64,000 nucleotides of DNA from positions 7,874,001 through 7,938,000 of the forward strand of contig JAUEDM010000001.1 of NCBI GenBank assembly GCA_033439685.1. Reading direction: 5' to 3'. A model generated the notes under the pieces. The model did not search any database, was not told the origin of the DNA, and saw only the letters and a program-made list of their open reading frames with translations. The stretch is from Apodospora peruviana. Its lineage: Eukaryota > Ascomycota > Sordariomycetes > Sordariales > Lasiosphaeriaceae. The translations under genes were made by a program, and so were the position numbers. Shown here piece by piece: positions 39,840-50,869 of the stretch (its first letter is position 1; each line of letters opens with the position of its first letter).

Positions 39840-40477
39840 TCATTCATCATCGTCGGCCTGTTGCTGCAAAAAGGGGTTCGGTATCACTTCACTACCGTCA
39901 ACGGGGCTGATAACCACAAGCAGAGGACCGCGCACGACGACGAGGCCGAGCTTTCGGGTAGCTTCGTTTCCTTCGTCATCTGTTTTATTTTCCCCAACAC
40001 AGGGGTTTGGTTAGCACACCAAGCCCTTCTGTTATTATCTATACCCAGCCGGGCTGCATAGGGTCGAGAGCACAGAGATAGGTAAGGTGGTTCTCACCTC
40101 TGAGGGTTTCCTCCACTTCGTCCAAGACAAGATTCATGAGCGCATCGTAGCCCTTGAGTTCACCAGTCACTGTGTGTGTGTGTCGTGGTGTCAGCTGAAA
40201 CCTCGAACCACATCACTTCTGGGTGATATATAGACTGACCCTCCCGTCCGCCGTTGAACTTGACGGTAACGCGTTTGTCCATGTACTTCTTCAGATCGAG
40301 AATGTTTTCCTTCTTAGGGCGTTCTCGTTCCTGGCCAGCACCACCACCGGCGCCGCCGCTGCTGCTTCCCTGTCCACCGGCACCACCACCGTGACCTCCT
40401 CTTCCACCACGACCTTGACCCCCGCCGCGTCCACCCCTAGAGTGACGAGATCCGCCGCGATGAGGTGTATCCGCCAT
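39840..40477 (-). CDS. LSM7: LSm7, U6/mRNA-decay Sm-like protein
   Basis: Predicted 149-aa Sm-like protein. LSm7 is a subunit of the LSm1-7 ring (cytoplasmic mRNA decapping and decay) and the LSm2-8 ring (U6 snRNA binding). Exons on the minus strand: 40477-40240, 40169-40098 and 39979-39840, with introns of 70 and 118 nt; phases close. The Sm fold covers about residues 57-133. Sm1 runs from ILDLKKYMDKRVTVKFNGGR to GELKGYDALMNLVLDEV, and Sm2 is LGLVVVRGPLLVVISPVDGS. The C terminus ends in an acidic tail. Residues 9-48 form an unusually long Gly/Arg/Ser-rich extension (SRGGRGGGQGRGGRGGHGGG) absent from the short LSm7 of yeast and animals. The ATG at 40477 was preferred because it starts MADTPHRGG; an upstream in-frame ATG exists but lies in leader-like sequence. 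Confidence 0.92.
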
Positions 40478-41963
40478 TATTAACACGTGCGAGAGAGCGG
40501 GTTGTTGTTGTTGTAGTGCTGTATTGCTGTGTGTATTTGTTGCGTTTGTTGGGGCGGTGGATTGGTTGAGTGGCAAAGTAGTTGGAGGTGGCCAGCTGCA
40601 GCACGAATGTTGTCGCTTCACGGCGCGTCGTCGTCGTGATGGGGAAAGCTCAAAATTATCGGCCGTCGTGGTGCAGTCAGTGGTGGAGCGAACAACCCCC
40701 GCGAAATGCGTGCAGGGCAGCAGCGCTCGGTAACTTGTTAAGTTCCCCTTGTTAGTGGGGCGACTTCGTTTGGCAGGAGCCGCCCTCCCGGCCTGGCGCG
40801 CTCCTAACAGTCAGTCCAACCGCCCCCCGGTCCAAGCCTCAGTTTTGGTGACCCCAACCGGGAGTGGAGTTCAACAGCGGCCCGAGATCGTCTCCAGGGA
40901 TCAGGAATGGGCCGGGATATACGGGTTACCCCGTAGCAAGCGGGACTCTTGATTCTTGGAACAATCGAACTTGAACTGCATGCAAAACTGCACTATAAGG
41001 AAGATATGACTTCCACGTCAGGTAAACAGCAGATACCGTAGTTACGTCGGTACGGAATACACCTTCCACCTCTGTTTGAAGCTGGGAGTGCAACGATTGG
41101 CGAGTCTGGCGAGAGACGAAGGAGTGAGTGCAGTGTCATGGTGGTCACCAGGGGCGGCACCTGCAGTATCCAAGTCCTTTGCTGGTCGTGTCATTGTTTA
41201 GGTCTTGTATCTTTCCATAATGATAAGTCCAAAGTTGGTATATATCCCGTAAGGTGCATGCAATTCCCGATTACATATCGTATTTACAGCGAAACTTTAC
41301 GGCTTTATTGAAGACTATCGCAGAGGAACCGGTTTTGAGGCACGTCTGGGCGGACGGGCCAAGAACCTGGAAGGAATGCGCTTTGGTTGCAGCGTACTTC
41401 ACTCACAAACATGGCAAACCCGATTCATTGTTTAAACTTGCCCAGAAGTTCGGGTTTCAACACCAGTTTTCCCACCTCCAACTTCCATGTATTTACGGCC
41501 GAGTCGAACCTGGCTCGTCTGGTCATTGTCACTGCCAGGTGGAAGTACCGACCAGGCGGGAACCGGTTGCGACTTGCGAGTCGGCGGACGGCCAAGAACG
41601 AGGGCGGGGACTGCGCGATGCAAACTGCTTGGCTCGGGCTCGACTTGGCACGACACAAGTTTTGATTGATTGCTGTTCCTGTCTTGGAAACACCGCAACG
41701 TCGTCTTGTCTCATGTACTGTCTCCATCCCCCTCGGTGCTGGGTTTCCTTGTCGGTATCTACGTCCCTCCCTGGTAGCGCCCTCGTGTGGACATTGAAAC
41801 GAATGGGGCCAGCCTACTCGAACCCATCCCCAACTCAATTGCGGGCGGCACGCGATTGGCCAATTCCGTCGTTAATTGGGATACCGTCGCCTTGACGACG
41901 GCTTGATACCCACGACGAGCCCATCATACCTTAGCTACCATCACCGACACTTGGAGATAGCAA
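40478..41963. other. Divergent intergenic region, LSm7 and zinc-cluster gene
   Basis: About 1.5 kb between two genes transcribed away from each other. It contains a TTG-rich stretch near 40500-40560, in the LSm7 leader. A 213-codon plus frame (41254-41895) has no recognisable domain and overlaps equally open minus frames, so I do not support it. Confidence 0.45.
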
Positions 41964-43716
41964 ATGGCGGGAGCACATGGTAGCACTAACTCTCCGACCG
42001 AGCCCGCCGTGGTGCCCACGCCCACCGAGGGCCACAACAAGCGCAAGCGGGATCCGGATGACATCAACGGCGGCCCAGGCAGTCATAAGGATCGCATCCC
42101 GCAGCCTCCGCCGCCGCAGTCAGGTATGATATGCCATCCAGATGCCATGAAGCTGCAAGCATGGTGTGCTGACTAGGATGTTCAGGAAACATTACGTCCA
42201 TCAACTACATGTCCAAGACCGTTCCTGCCAAGCTCCAACTCATACAGAGCGACAGTGAAGCTTTCTCTGATGTTCTATCTCTCATCGGTGACTATGAAGG
42301 TATGCTTGAAAAGCCCTACGTCTTAGGTACCGTCTCTAAAGCCACGTCTCAGGCGTCCTAAGTCGGCACGAAAGTCTTGCTGCAAATCTCGGGGCGAAAC
42401 TCACCGCTCCTCGCTTGCTGAGAGCTGTCGAGAGTCTCTTTGAAGGCCCCATTGCCGTATCACCCCAAGTCCCTTATAAGGAACCCCCGACACCCGCCTG
42501 GTACACCCCAACTTGGCTGGAAATAGCCAGCTTTGCCGCGTCCAACCCTGGCGACTTCAACCTGACTATCACCCCGGATGGTCGACGTGTATGTCAGTTT
42601 AATCTAAAGGGTCTTCGTGTTGAGATTAGCGAAGATGATTGGCGCCTCATCATGTCAGGGGCTTTGGATCGCTTCCGGATGGTGCCTCCTCAGCCGCTGG
42701 AAGAAGATGAGGTAGCGGAGCTGGCCACCCTCGATATCCTGGAGAAGCGCTTGAAAGGTCTCATCAAGAAGGCCGACGAGGTGGCCGGAAAGGCACGTCA
42801 GCTCAACTACCACCTCAGTGGTCGCAAGGCCGCAATTAACTCTCGCCGCTCATCCGCTCGGGGTCCGGCTGGACCTGGCTTTCAGGCTAGCAGGCAGCAG
42901 CCGCCAGCACGGCCAGGAGGCTTAAATCTAGCTTATGATTTACACGCCGACTTGTTGCAACAATTTTCGGCCAATACAACGCAGCAGACAGTTCAGAACG
43001 TCTCTCGGCTAACGTCAATCGCGTCCGGACCAACTTTCTCTGACTTCCCCGGGCCACCTATACTCGCTTCAGGCGCACCACCCACCTCCCAACCGCAAGG
43101 TCAGATGCTCACACCAAACAGCAGGCGGTCCCCCGCATACGCCGCCGACTCGCCAACCGCAAGAGAAAGTGCAGCAGCAGGTCCAGCTTTGATGGTAGAA
43201 GAACCGCCCGCGCCCCATCTCGTTATGATCCAGGCCCGGGTCGAGAAGCTTGCCCGTGGCGACCGGATCATTCCGCCGTGCGATCGCTGCCGCCGACTGA
43301 AAGTCTCGTGTACCAAGCACCTCACGTCCTGTAATGGATGCACGCGTAAGCACTCAAAGTGCAGCTGGAAGATGATCACAGATGAGGAGGTGGATCAGCT
43401 CAGGGGGGAAGCCACCACACGTCGTGACTTGCCAGGAGGAGGAGTTGAAACAACCGTAGGTCCACCAGGAGGTCCACCAGGTTCAGGAGAAGCGGAGAGC
43501 GGAAGCCACCAACATGAGCCAGCTGAGGGGGCGGAAGCCGGGCCACTGGGGGCGAGGATACTGCGGGCGCGGCACGCCGAGATCATGGCTGCCGATTACA
43601 ATCCTGACAAGGAGCTACCGGCGGATAGGGGAAAGGAGTCGACGCCATCTTCTTCATCCTCATCGTCTACTACCGCTTTACCTCAGTCATTCCGCTTTCA
43701 TCTCCCACAGTCTTGA
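41964..43716 (+). CDS. Zn(II)2Cys6 protein with C-terminal zinc cluster
   Basis: Predicted 545-aa fungal zinc-cluster regulator. Exons: 41964-42123, 42186-42299 and 42353-43716; phases close. The cluster is C401-x2-C404-x6-C411-x6-C418-x2-C421-x6-C428 (CDRCRRLKVSC..CNGCTRKHSKC), fully canonical but close to the C terminus, whereas most fungal family members carry it near the N terminus. The N-terminal third has a conserved-looking, mostly helical segment (residues about 55-185) with INYMSKTVPAKLQLIQSDSE and LLRAVESLFEGP. A motif IASFAASNPGDFNLTITPDG and a Lys/Glu-rich helix (LATLDILEKRLKGLIKKADE) follow. The middle and the end are disordered and rich in Pro, Ala and Ser. The NKRKRDPDD motif near the start may be a nuclear localisation signal. 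Target genes are unknown. Confidence 0.85.
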
Positions 43717-45003
43717 TTACATGTTTGTTGGTTGCTTTTACCGCTGTGGATTTTTGGACTATGGTACTACGGCCCTGAACTGCAATATAAATACTATACA
43801 CTCTTTATGTAAATACCTCTCGTTCAGATGGGGATCCTTGTGTGTGGCCATAACCCATGTTGCCTTGGTCAACAGACTTTATCCTACGGATCTACGTATA
43901 TACCATTCCACGGTAAGTAGGTAGTTTACACGAACTACTCGCTCATAAGCATGCAAAGGGCTGATAATGGGCCCTTGGAACTTGCAATTTTCTCGGTATA
44001 AAATAGGTGTAAACGCACCTAGAAGTCGGTCATGGGAAAGAGAACCTAGCTTGTAGCGGGTGTAAATTATCTCTAGGACTTCCGTGGTAAAGTAGTTGGA
44101 CACCGAGATTCCGTAGCCATCGGCCAGGAGAGTCCTGCATGGTGATCAGGCGAACTACACCCCACGCGTCAAGGATGTCTGTCCTGCCCTGCGGTCGTAC
44201 GGGTCCTCGTGGAGGAGACGAACGAATTTTGGTAAGGGACCTTGTCGACTTATTGTTGTTGACATCGCAGTTCAAGTTGGTACTGTATATCCTGCAAAGG
44301 AGACAAGATATAACAAACCCGTTCAGTTCTCTCCTTGTCATCCATCCGTGGAAGGGTGTACCAATCAATCATCTCTCTCACGCTTCAAGGATAAACAGAT
44401 ATGTTTTTATGAAAAATAAAATGGATGACCTTTGTTCTTCTCAAACTCCTTTCTGCTACTTTGGCCAGGCACACGCTCTCCAGTCCACATCTAATGATAC
44501 AATACAAGATCCCACCCACCTACCAACCCAACCAGCCAGCTTCTTGCCATAGGTTGACGGTCCTCCTCCAGGTGTATGCGTGCGTGATGAAAAGGACGAG
44601 AAAAAAGAAAACAAAAACCGACCCGAGATAGATATCAAGATGATCAACACACACCCATAGAGTCCCATGATTTGATATGAAACTAGATAAAAAAGCCGCC
44701 CGCCTTCCTTCCGTCCCTCCCCCCCAAGATGTGGAAAACCCAAGCACGTACCCGTATGTAGATATCTCCTTTCTCCTTCCTTCCCGCCATTTATCCACAT
44801 ACAGTAATAATCAAAGACAAACACGACACGAAATAAAGTAGGAAGGGTTGAAACGCCGTGGTTTTCTTTTTTCCGGACCGACTGAATCGACCGCAGGAAG
44901 GGGAAAAAAAGCCTCCCCCCCAATTTGAAAACTCTAAATGAAAAAGTCCCGGGTTTCTGCCGGACGTTTGCAAAAAAAGTTTTCCTAGCGAATAACGAGA
45001 AAA
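43717..45003. other. Intergenic between convergent genes
   Basis: This holds the 3' flanks of the zinc-cluster gene and of the ASH1 gene. No gene, RNA or repeat is recognised. Short open frames (up to 155 codons on minus 44923-44456) look random. Confidence 0.5.
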
Positions 45004-47901
45004 CTAATCCTCCTTATTGGTAACAAGACGAATCTTATTCGCAGGCCGGGATAACTCGAGCGCCGATCTCGCCTTAGAGGCAGGCTTTTTTGTTGCTCCG
45101 GTCGATGATGATGACGATGAGTTTCCGCCAGTCGCTGGGGTGTTGCTATCGGCGACAACAGCGCGGACCTTCCACGAGGGTGTCCGTTTTCGCGCGGCAG
45201 ACGCCGAGGACGAGGCTGACGCAACAGCGGCTTTCTTGGGCGTTCTCTTGGGCGTGCGCTTTGCAGCAGTACCAAGACCAGCACCAGTGCCGGCCGCGAC
45301 AATGGTCAGGCTCGAACTTCTAGACGAAACCTTGACCTTTTTCGTGGGGACCGCCTTCGCCTTCACCTTGGGGGAGGTCTTCGCTTTGCCACTGCTGTAC
45401 GTCTTGAGCAAGTCGGTGGTACTCGCCCGTCGGTTCTTCGTGCTGCTCCCCAAAGCAGATTTGGCGTTCACCGAGATGTTCGACACGCTCCGCTTGATGG
45501 CTGTGGCCGCGCCCCTAGCAGCACTCTTGGCAGCCTTCAAGCCGCCGCTTGATACCGGCTTCTTCTTCGTCTCTTTCGTAACAGCCATTTTCTTCTTCAG
45601 GACACCCGTGGCGGTCTTGATCTTCCTCATCTTTTTGGGGGACCCGGCAGCGTCAATCTCATCGTAGACGTCGACGACGCGATCAGTACTACCGGCAGAG
45701 AGCAGCTCTTTGAGCTTCCGCTTGCCCGCCTTCACGGAGCCCTTGACGGCAGAAGACTTCTTATCCTCCTTCAGAGGCTTCGGAGGCTTTTTATCCTTGG
45801 GCTTGGGGCCGAGCACGCCCCTGCAGTTGGCACTTCCACACAGACACTTCTGGACGTTCTTAGCGGAGAAGGGATCAAAGTTGTAGTCGTACGTGAGCTC
45901 CTCGCCCGTCATGATGGGGCGGTCTCCTGCAAACAGAGCCATGCGCGGCTGCCCCGACACGATCCATTTGATCATGCGGCAGTTGGGCGAACACGAGTGG
46001 TTGACGAACCGCGCGATGCTACCGGTGGTGGCGTCGATAATCATGTTCTGGTCGAATGACATGAGATAATAACACTATCAAGAAAAGTCAGTTTCTTGCC
46101 TCTTGAGGCTTAGTTGGACGGATGGGGCATAAGCTCACCTCGTTATTCTTGTACTCCTCATTCATGCGACGCTCACACTCCTCCTCTGTAATGATCTCGC
46201 CCGTGTACTCCATGATGATCTGGTTGGGCTCGAAACAGCGGTTGCTGCGGACGCCGTAGCCGCGATCCGACGTCTTGACGACCTCGACGCCCACGCGATA
46301 CCGGCCGCCCTTCTTGACCCTCTCCTGAAGATTCTGAAACGCGCGGTTCTGGCAGCGCTCCTTGCCAACGTTGCAGTTGGTCTCGTCGCATTCGTAAAGC
46401 ATGATACGATTCTGGCAATCCTCGGCGCAACCGTCTTCGGGCTTGCAGACGCACTTGGAGGCGAAGTCCTCGAAGTGAGGCGTCTTCTTCCAGTATGCGG
46501 CGGCATCGCCAACAAAACGATCTGAGTGATATATTAGCACGCTGATCTGTATATATAATCAAATACTATGGTGTCAGTCTACTCACTTCTTGTCATCGTC
46601 CTATATGCCGCCGGTTTCGGTTGTCCAGGAGGAAGGGGGTTGCAGATATCGTACGGCAGCTTGAAGTCACGTCCGTTGATGAGTATGCGCATCCCGTTGA
46701 ATATAGGCAACGGAAGCGTCTTGTTCGGCTTGCTGCCGGCCGCAAGCTCCGGGATCGACGCAAGCTTCTTTTTCTCTTGCGCCGTAAGACCCTTGTTGAT
46801 GTCGGCAGGTGCCTCCTGGCCCGCGTAGAGGCCCTTTTCCAGCCATTTCTTGACGCGCCGTTTCTTAACCGGTGGCCCAGCAGGCTCTTTCTTGTCGGGT
46901 TCGGCAGCACCGTCCTTCTTGTCCTGCCCGGGAACAACAGCTTCCTCGATCCTCGCCTTCTTCCGGGGTGGAGAAGAGGCAGCAGCAGCTGGTTCCTCCT
47001 TCGCGTTGGGGTCGACAAATTTTCCGTTGCTCCAGTATGTGGTGAGAACCGGGCGCGTGTCGATCTTGGCGAACTCGTTGGTGTCTTGCAGCCGCAGTAT
47101 CTCCCGCGCCACCTTCGAGCCCTTGGAGAGGCCCTTCTCGAAAGTCTTCCTGCTACGCTTACCGAGGGCGGACAGCGAACTCGCGAGTGTTGTTTCGGGT
47201 ACGATACCAGAATGACGCGTTGCCCGACGCGTAATTTCTGCTGGAGGCCGGGCTGCTTTGTATTTGTTGGTGATTTTCACGCCTTTCGGAATGCTCGGGC
47301 CAGCGATGGACCAGTCCGAATTTAACGCGTCGGTAACCTTTTGCACGGTGTCTTTGGCTTTGGCTAGCAGCGTGTCGGTCGAGGCAGCTGCACTGTTGTT
47401 GTCGTCGCCATGGTTTAGTAGGGTATCGCCCGAGATGGTCCGGCGGCGGTCGTCGCCCTTGGCGCGTCGGTTGCGATTCTTACTGGTACCGCTCAACTGA
47501 GAGATGTTATATACGGGTAAACTCGATCGTGCTCGTCGCGGGCGCGCAGTCGGTTCCGGGGTGACTGGGGCGGGTTCGTCGGCGACCACAATGGCACTCG
47601 CGACAGGTGTCTGCTGTCCAGATTCTGGCTGCTCAACCTCGACGTGTTGTTCAATTTGAAGTAGCGGAATGGCGGACTCGAGGAGCGGCACGGTGGTGGC
47701 AGTATCGAGTTTGGGGATGTCAGGCTCGGAAGCAAGCGAGATGCTGTCTGGCGAGACGGTAGTAGGCGGTGTCGAGGTCAGGGACACGGCATTGGAAGAC
47801 GATGATGCATCGGTCGGGGCTGCTGAGAAGCTGGACTCAGTCGACAGCGCGCCCAATTCAGCCATGGTAGCCATTGTAGCCATTGTAGCCATTATAGCCA
47901 T
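45004..47901 (-). CDS. ash1: ASH1-type histone H3K36 methyltransferase (AWS-SET)
   Basis: Predicted 922-aa nuclear chromatin enzyme. Exons on the minus strand: 47901-46587, 46521-46139 and 46074-45004, with introns of 65 and 64 nt; phases close. An AWS Cys-rich domain (about 458-505, KCVCKPEDGC..ERCQNRAFQ) precedes the SET domain (about 512-632). SET motifs are DRGYGVRS, EYTGEIITEEE, CYYLMSFDQNMIIDA, RFVNHSCSPNC (588-598) and GEELTYDYNF. The post-SET motif is CLCGSANC (643-650). AWS-SET-postSET order is typical of ASH1/SET2 enzymes. The lack of a WW/SRI C terminus and a long N-terminal region favour ASH1, the second fungal H3K36 methyltransferase, over SET2. The N-terminal 430 residues are disordered with basic patches; residues 656-922 are a Lys/Ser/Ala-rich basic tail. 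The start falls in a tandem ATG repeat and is uncertain by up to 12 residues. Confidence 0.9.
47863..47901 (-). repeat. Five in-frame ATGs in a 9-nt tandem repeat at ash1 start
   Basis: ATGs lie every 9 nt at 47901, 47892, 47883, 47874 and 47865 on the minus strand, in units close to ATGGCTACA. They encode MAIMATMATMATMAEL. Any of the five could initiate. The last is in an ACCATGG context, the best of the set. Confidence 0.9.
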
Positions 47902-48124
47902 TGCTGTTGCACAAGGGCGCGACAATTGGCGATGCTGACGAGCAAGGAAGCTCTGGGAGGAGAAAACCAGGCGCGTCGTGTTAAAGTTGGCGTCTCGATG
48001 GGTCGTGTGTGGTTGTGGATTTGATTGGATTATTGAATTGAGACGAGAAGAGGTGGCCCAAACGGAAAGGCCGGCCCGCGCAGGACCAAGACCAAACCAA
48101 AGCACCAAGACGCGGCGTGGCTGC

Positions 48125-48166
48125 GGGATGGGGATGAGAATGGGGATGGGGATGGGTGATGGGGGA
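48125..48166 (+). repeat. GGGGAT-rich tract, possible G-quadruplex
   Basis: Six runs of three or more G separated by ATG-type spacers occur about 220 bp upstream of the ash1 start, on the strand opposite the gene. They satisfy the usual G3+N1-7 quadruplex pattern. A function is inference. Confidence 0.6.
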
Positions 48167-48781
48167 TGCTACGAAAACAGCGCGGATGCACAGGCTAACA
48201 ACCCGCGAGATGGGGGGTGGTAGGTTGGGGTATGCCGGCTAAGAAACAACAGACACTGGCAGGCTGATCAGCTCGAGATGGAGATACAGACGAGCAATCG
48301 GCAGCCGTTGCAAGCGCAGCATGGATGATGTTGCTGTTTCTCCTTGCTGCTTCTCTCTGCTGCTGCCAAATAAAAACTCGAAGGCGGTTTGTCGTTTGTC
48401 GTTTTTGGTTTTGTGTTTTGTGTTTGTTACGCGGGGAGGCAGATACTTAGGCACACGCGACTTTGCCTTTTTGTGTGTGAGTTGGAAGAGTGAGAGCAGC
48501 TGAGAAAGAAAAATGAGGGCGAGTGTGAGGCGGTTATAAGCTGAGACTCGGACTTTAAAAAAGTGACAATGGACGTAAGCTGCCTTTCACTGTTTTGCTG
48601 TCACAAGAGTGGGGATGTTTGGATGTCGGAAGACGGGAGTGAATGAGTGTGTGTTGAGGTGTTGTGTTTGGTCGGACGCGAGGGGAGAGAAAAGGGAAGC
48701 GAGCGGATTGGAAGGGAGTCGGGACCCAGGAGGCCAGACTAAGGTATTTAAGACGGGGGGAGAGGCAGGGCTGGGAGAGGC

Positions 48782-48797
48782 GGGGGGGGGGGGGGGG
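48782..48797 (+). repeat. G16 homopolymer
   Basis: Sixteen consecutive G are flanked by purine-rich sequence. This is a simple repeat, and its length may be unreliable in assemblies. Confidence 0.9.
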
Positions 48798-50869
48798 AGG
48801 GAGAGGAATGTCTATCGGATCTACCTAGGCCGCCCTTCTCACAGCTCGCAACTGAATGCAATAACTTGGGCAGCGGATGGAATCGACTGCACCCTGACAT
48901 ATACTACCAAGGACCGGAAGGGAGCCAAAACTTCAAAACATTATAACAACAACCTATTCCGGGGCCCCAAAGCCACTCCTTCCTGGCCATCCTGCACCTC
49001 GACTACCGCACACAATGCCTTGTAGTTACTATATCTACTTCTTGGAACCTAGGTAGGAATCTAGGTTGGTAGCTTGTCCAAACTCGCTCATTTCAGGGGC
49101 TCGCACCTTGAGACGTATGTCGATGTGAATCATGCCTCTTGATTAACATCTGAACGGATAGGAGCTTTAGGTGAACACGGATGGAGACTCGGAACCGTGA
49201 AGGTATTCGAGCCTATTGGTTTGCCACTACCAAAGGCGATTTGTTGTTCCAGCACCGAGGACTGGCGTGTTGATTTGCGACCTTACCCCTGGGGTCGAGA
49301 GCAACACCAATGGCAAGACTGGCGCCGTCCAGACCAGGTCGGTGGAGGGGGTCCCCGGCATTTGTAGAATAAACATGTAGGCATGCATGCCTCGCTCCGA
49401 CAGTCCAGGGAGACGGTCACAGAGCTGCAACCTGCGCACGGTATCATGTACGTAAGGTATGTACGGAGTATGTACGTACGTACAAGAGGTGTCTTGCAGA
49501 GCAAGGATCCTAACATGGAGGACGGACGAAAGTCGCGGCACCCCATCACCACACCGGCAGTTCAACATCAGCCCCTGGGTTGTGTGCAAATGGAATTGCC
49601 CTGGCTGTCGACCCTGGACTAGGCCTGTCCTGGTTTCATCCTCATGTAATCCGCTGAAAGTCTTCACCTCCGACCTCTTCATCGACATTCCGCCACGAGT
49701 CCCGAACCAGAACAGCACTCGAAATACGCATATGACCTGAAAAAGGAGACATCGTATTTTGTTGACAGGTCCACGGCCTATTGAGAGCACCAAGCTCGCC
49801 GACTCTTAGCATGTCGTACTCGCAGCGTTCTGCTTGCTATATGCACTAGCTCTTGGTCACCGCATTGAATGTTCCACCCATTCGTCCATCGCAGGTGGTC
49901 TTCCTGTTTTCCTCTGGGGTGAACCAGGCCCTGGACCGACAACGGAGAGAGGAATCTCCAAAATGCTCGTCTGCAGACGCCCCCTTTTTGCAGACTGGAT
50001 CCGATTTGAGCACAAGGGCCTGCAATTGATAACACGGCACTGTGACGAAACTGTGGATGCTCGCTCACTGGTGCTCGTGTTGAGGCGTCTTTGGTAGCGT
50101 TGTTGCCTGTCTTGCGGCGGAGGCACTCGGAGGCCCGATCATGAAGAGGCCCCTCTTCTCGGTGGTCAGTGGCAGGTGCCGGCTTTGGATGGTCGCTTTG
50201 TGTCGCTTCCGCTTCTGAGCTTAGCTACCTTACCTTCCGGTTACCTTAGCACCTTGCCCACACCTCAGACTATCATCTATCGTGACTTTCCGTTTGGCAT
50301 TTCATGTTGGTCTTGGTGGGCAACCACATGCCTCGGCCCATCTCAACCCGCCTCCAGCCACATCCAGCCTTCCAGGGAAGGCAAGCGGGTGTCAGGTGCA
50401 TTTGATATTTATGGTTATTACCATAATTTCAGGAACGAACTTGTTGTCTCTTTCTATGCTCTCCACCTTCCGTCTGAACCCTGGCTTCCCTAGACGAGAG
50501 GAAGAAAACCATTAAGGAATTGGTACCACTATCGTGGTTTCCAGAAGCCGGTCTTATATATAAAACTTGAAAGATTGCAAATGCAGCTTCGAGTGGTGGC
50601 ACCCTATTCGCAATTTCCTTCTCTACCCTAGGCAGAAGATTTCCTGATCCCGTCCGTCTTGACGCTCCTTGAAGTTCCCCGAGATAAAATAATCCACACG
50701 ATCCCAAAACCCGACTCTCTTGGAACCCCATCATTGTCACGTCGGCCCTCTCATATTAATATTTCTGTATTACTGGTCTATACAGTCCTTGCTTTCCCTC
50801 CCATCGCACCACTGCCCAGGTACTTTTTCAAATTTTCTATCAGGGGATCCTCCGGACACTACATTCATC

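Larger units (their letters stand above)
47902..50869. other. Promoter of ash1 and intergenic DNA
   Basis: About 3 kb with the ash1 leader and upstream region, then intergenic DNA up to the Sfh5-like gene. It contains two G-rich tracts annotated separately and a GTACGGAGTA word at 49461 followed by repeated GTAC. A CT-rich leader (50720-50830) lies before the next gene. No gene is supported. Confidence 0.5.

Noticed and set aside
41254..41895. 213-codon plus-strand frame before the second zinc-cluster gene
   Set aside because: Other frames on both strands are equally open, no domain is visible, and it sits in the promoter between divergent genes.
46579..48108. N-terminal extension of ash1 to an upstream ATG at 48108
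   Set aside because: The added residues (MVLWFGLGPARAG onward) look like translated leader; the Met-Ala repeat start is more plausible.
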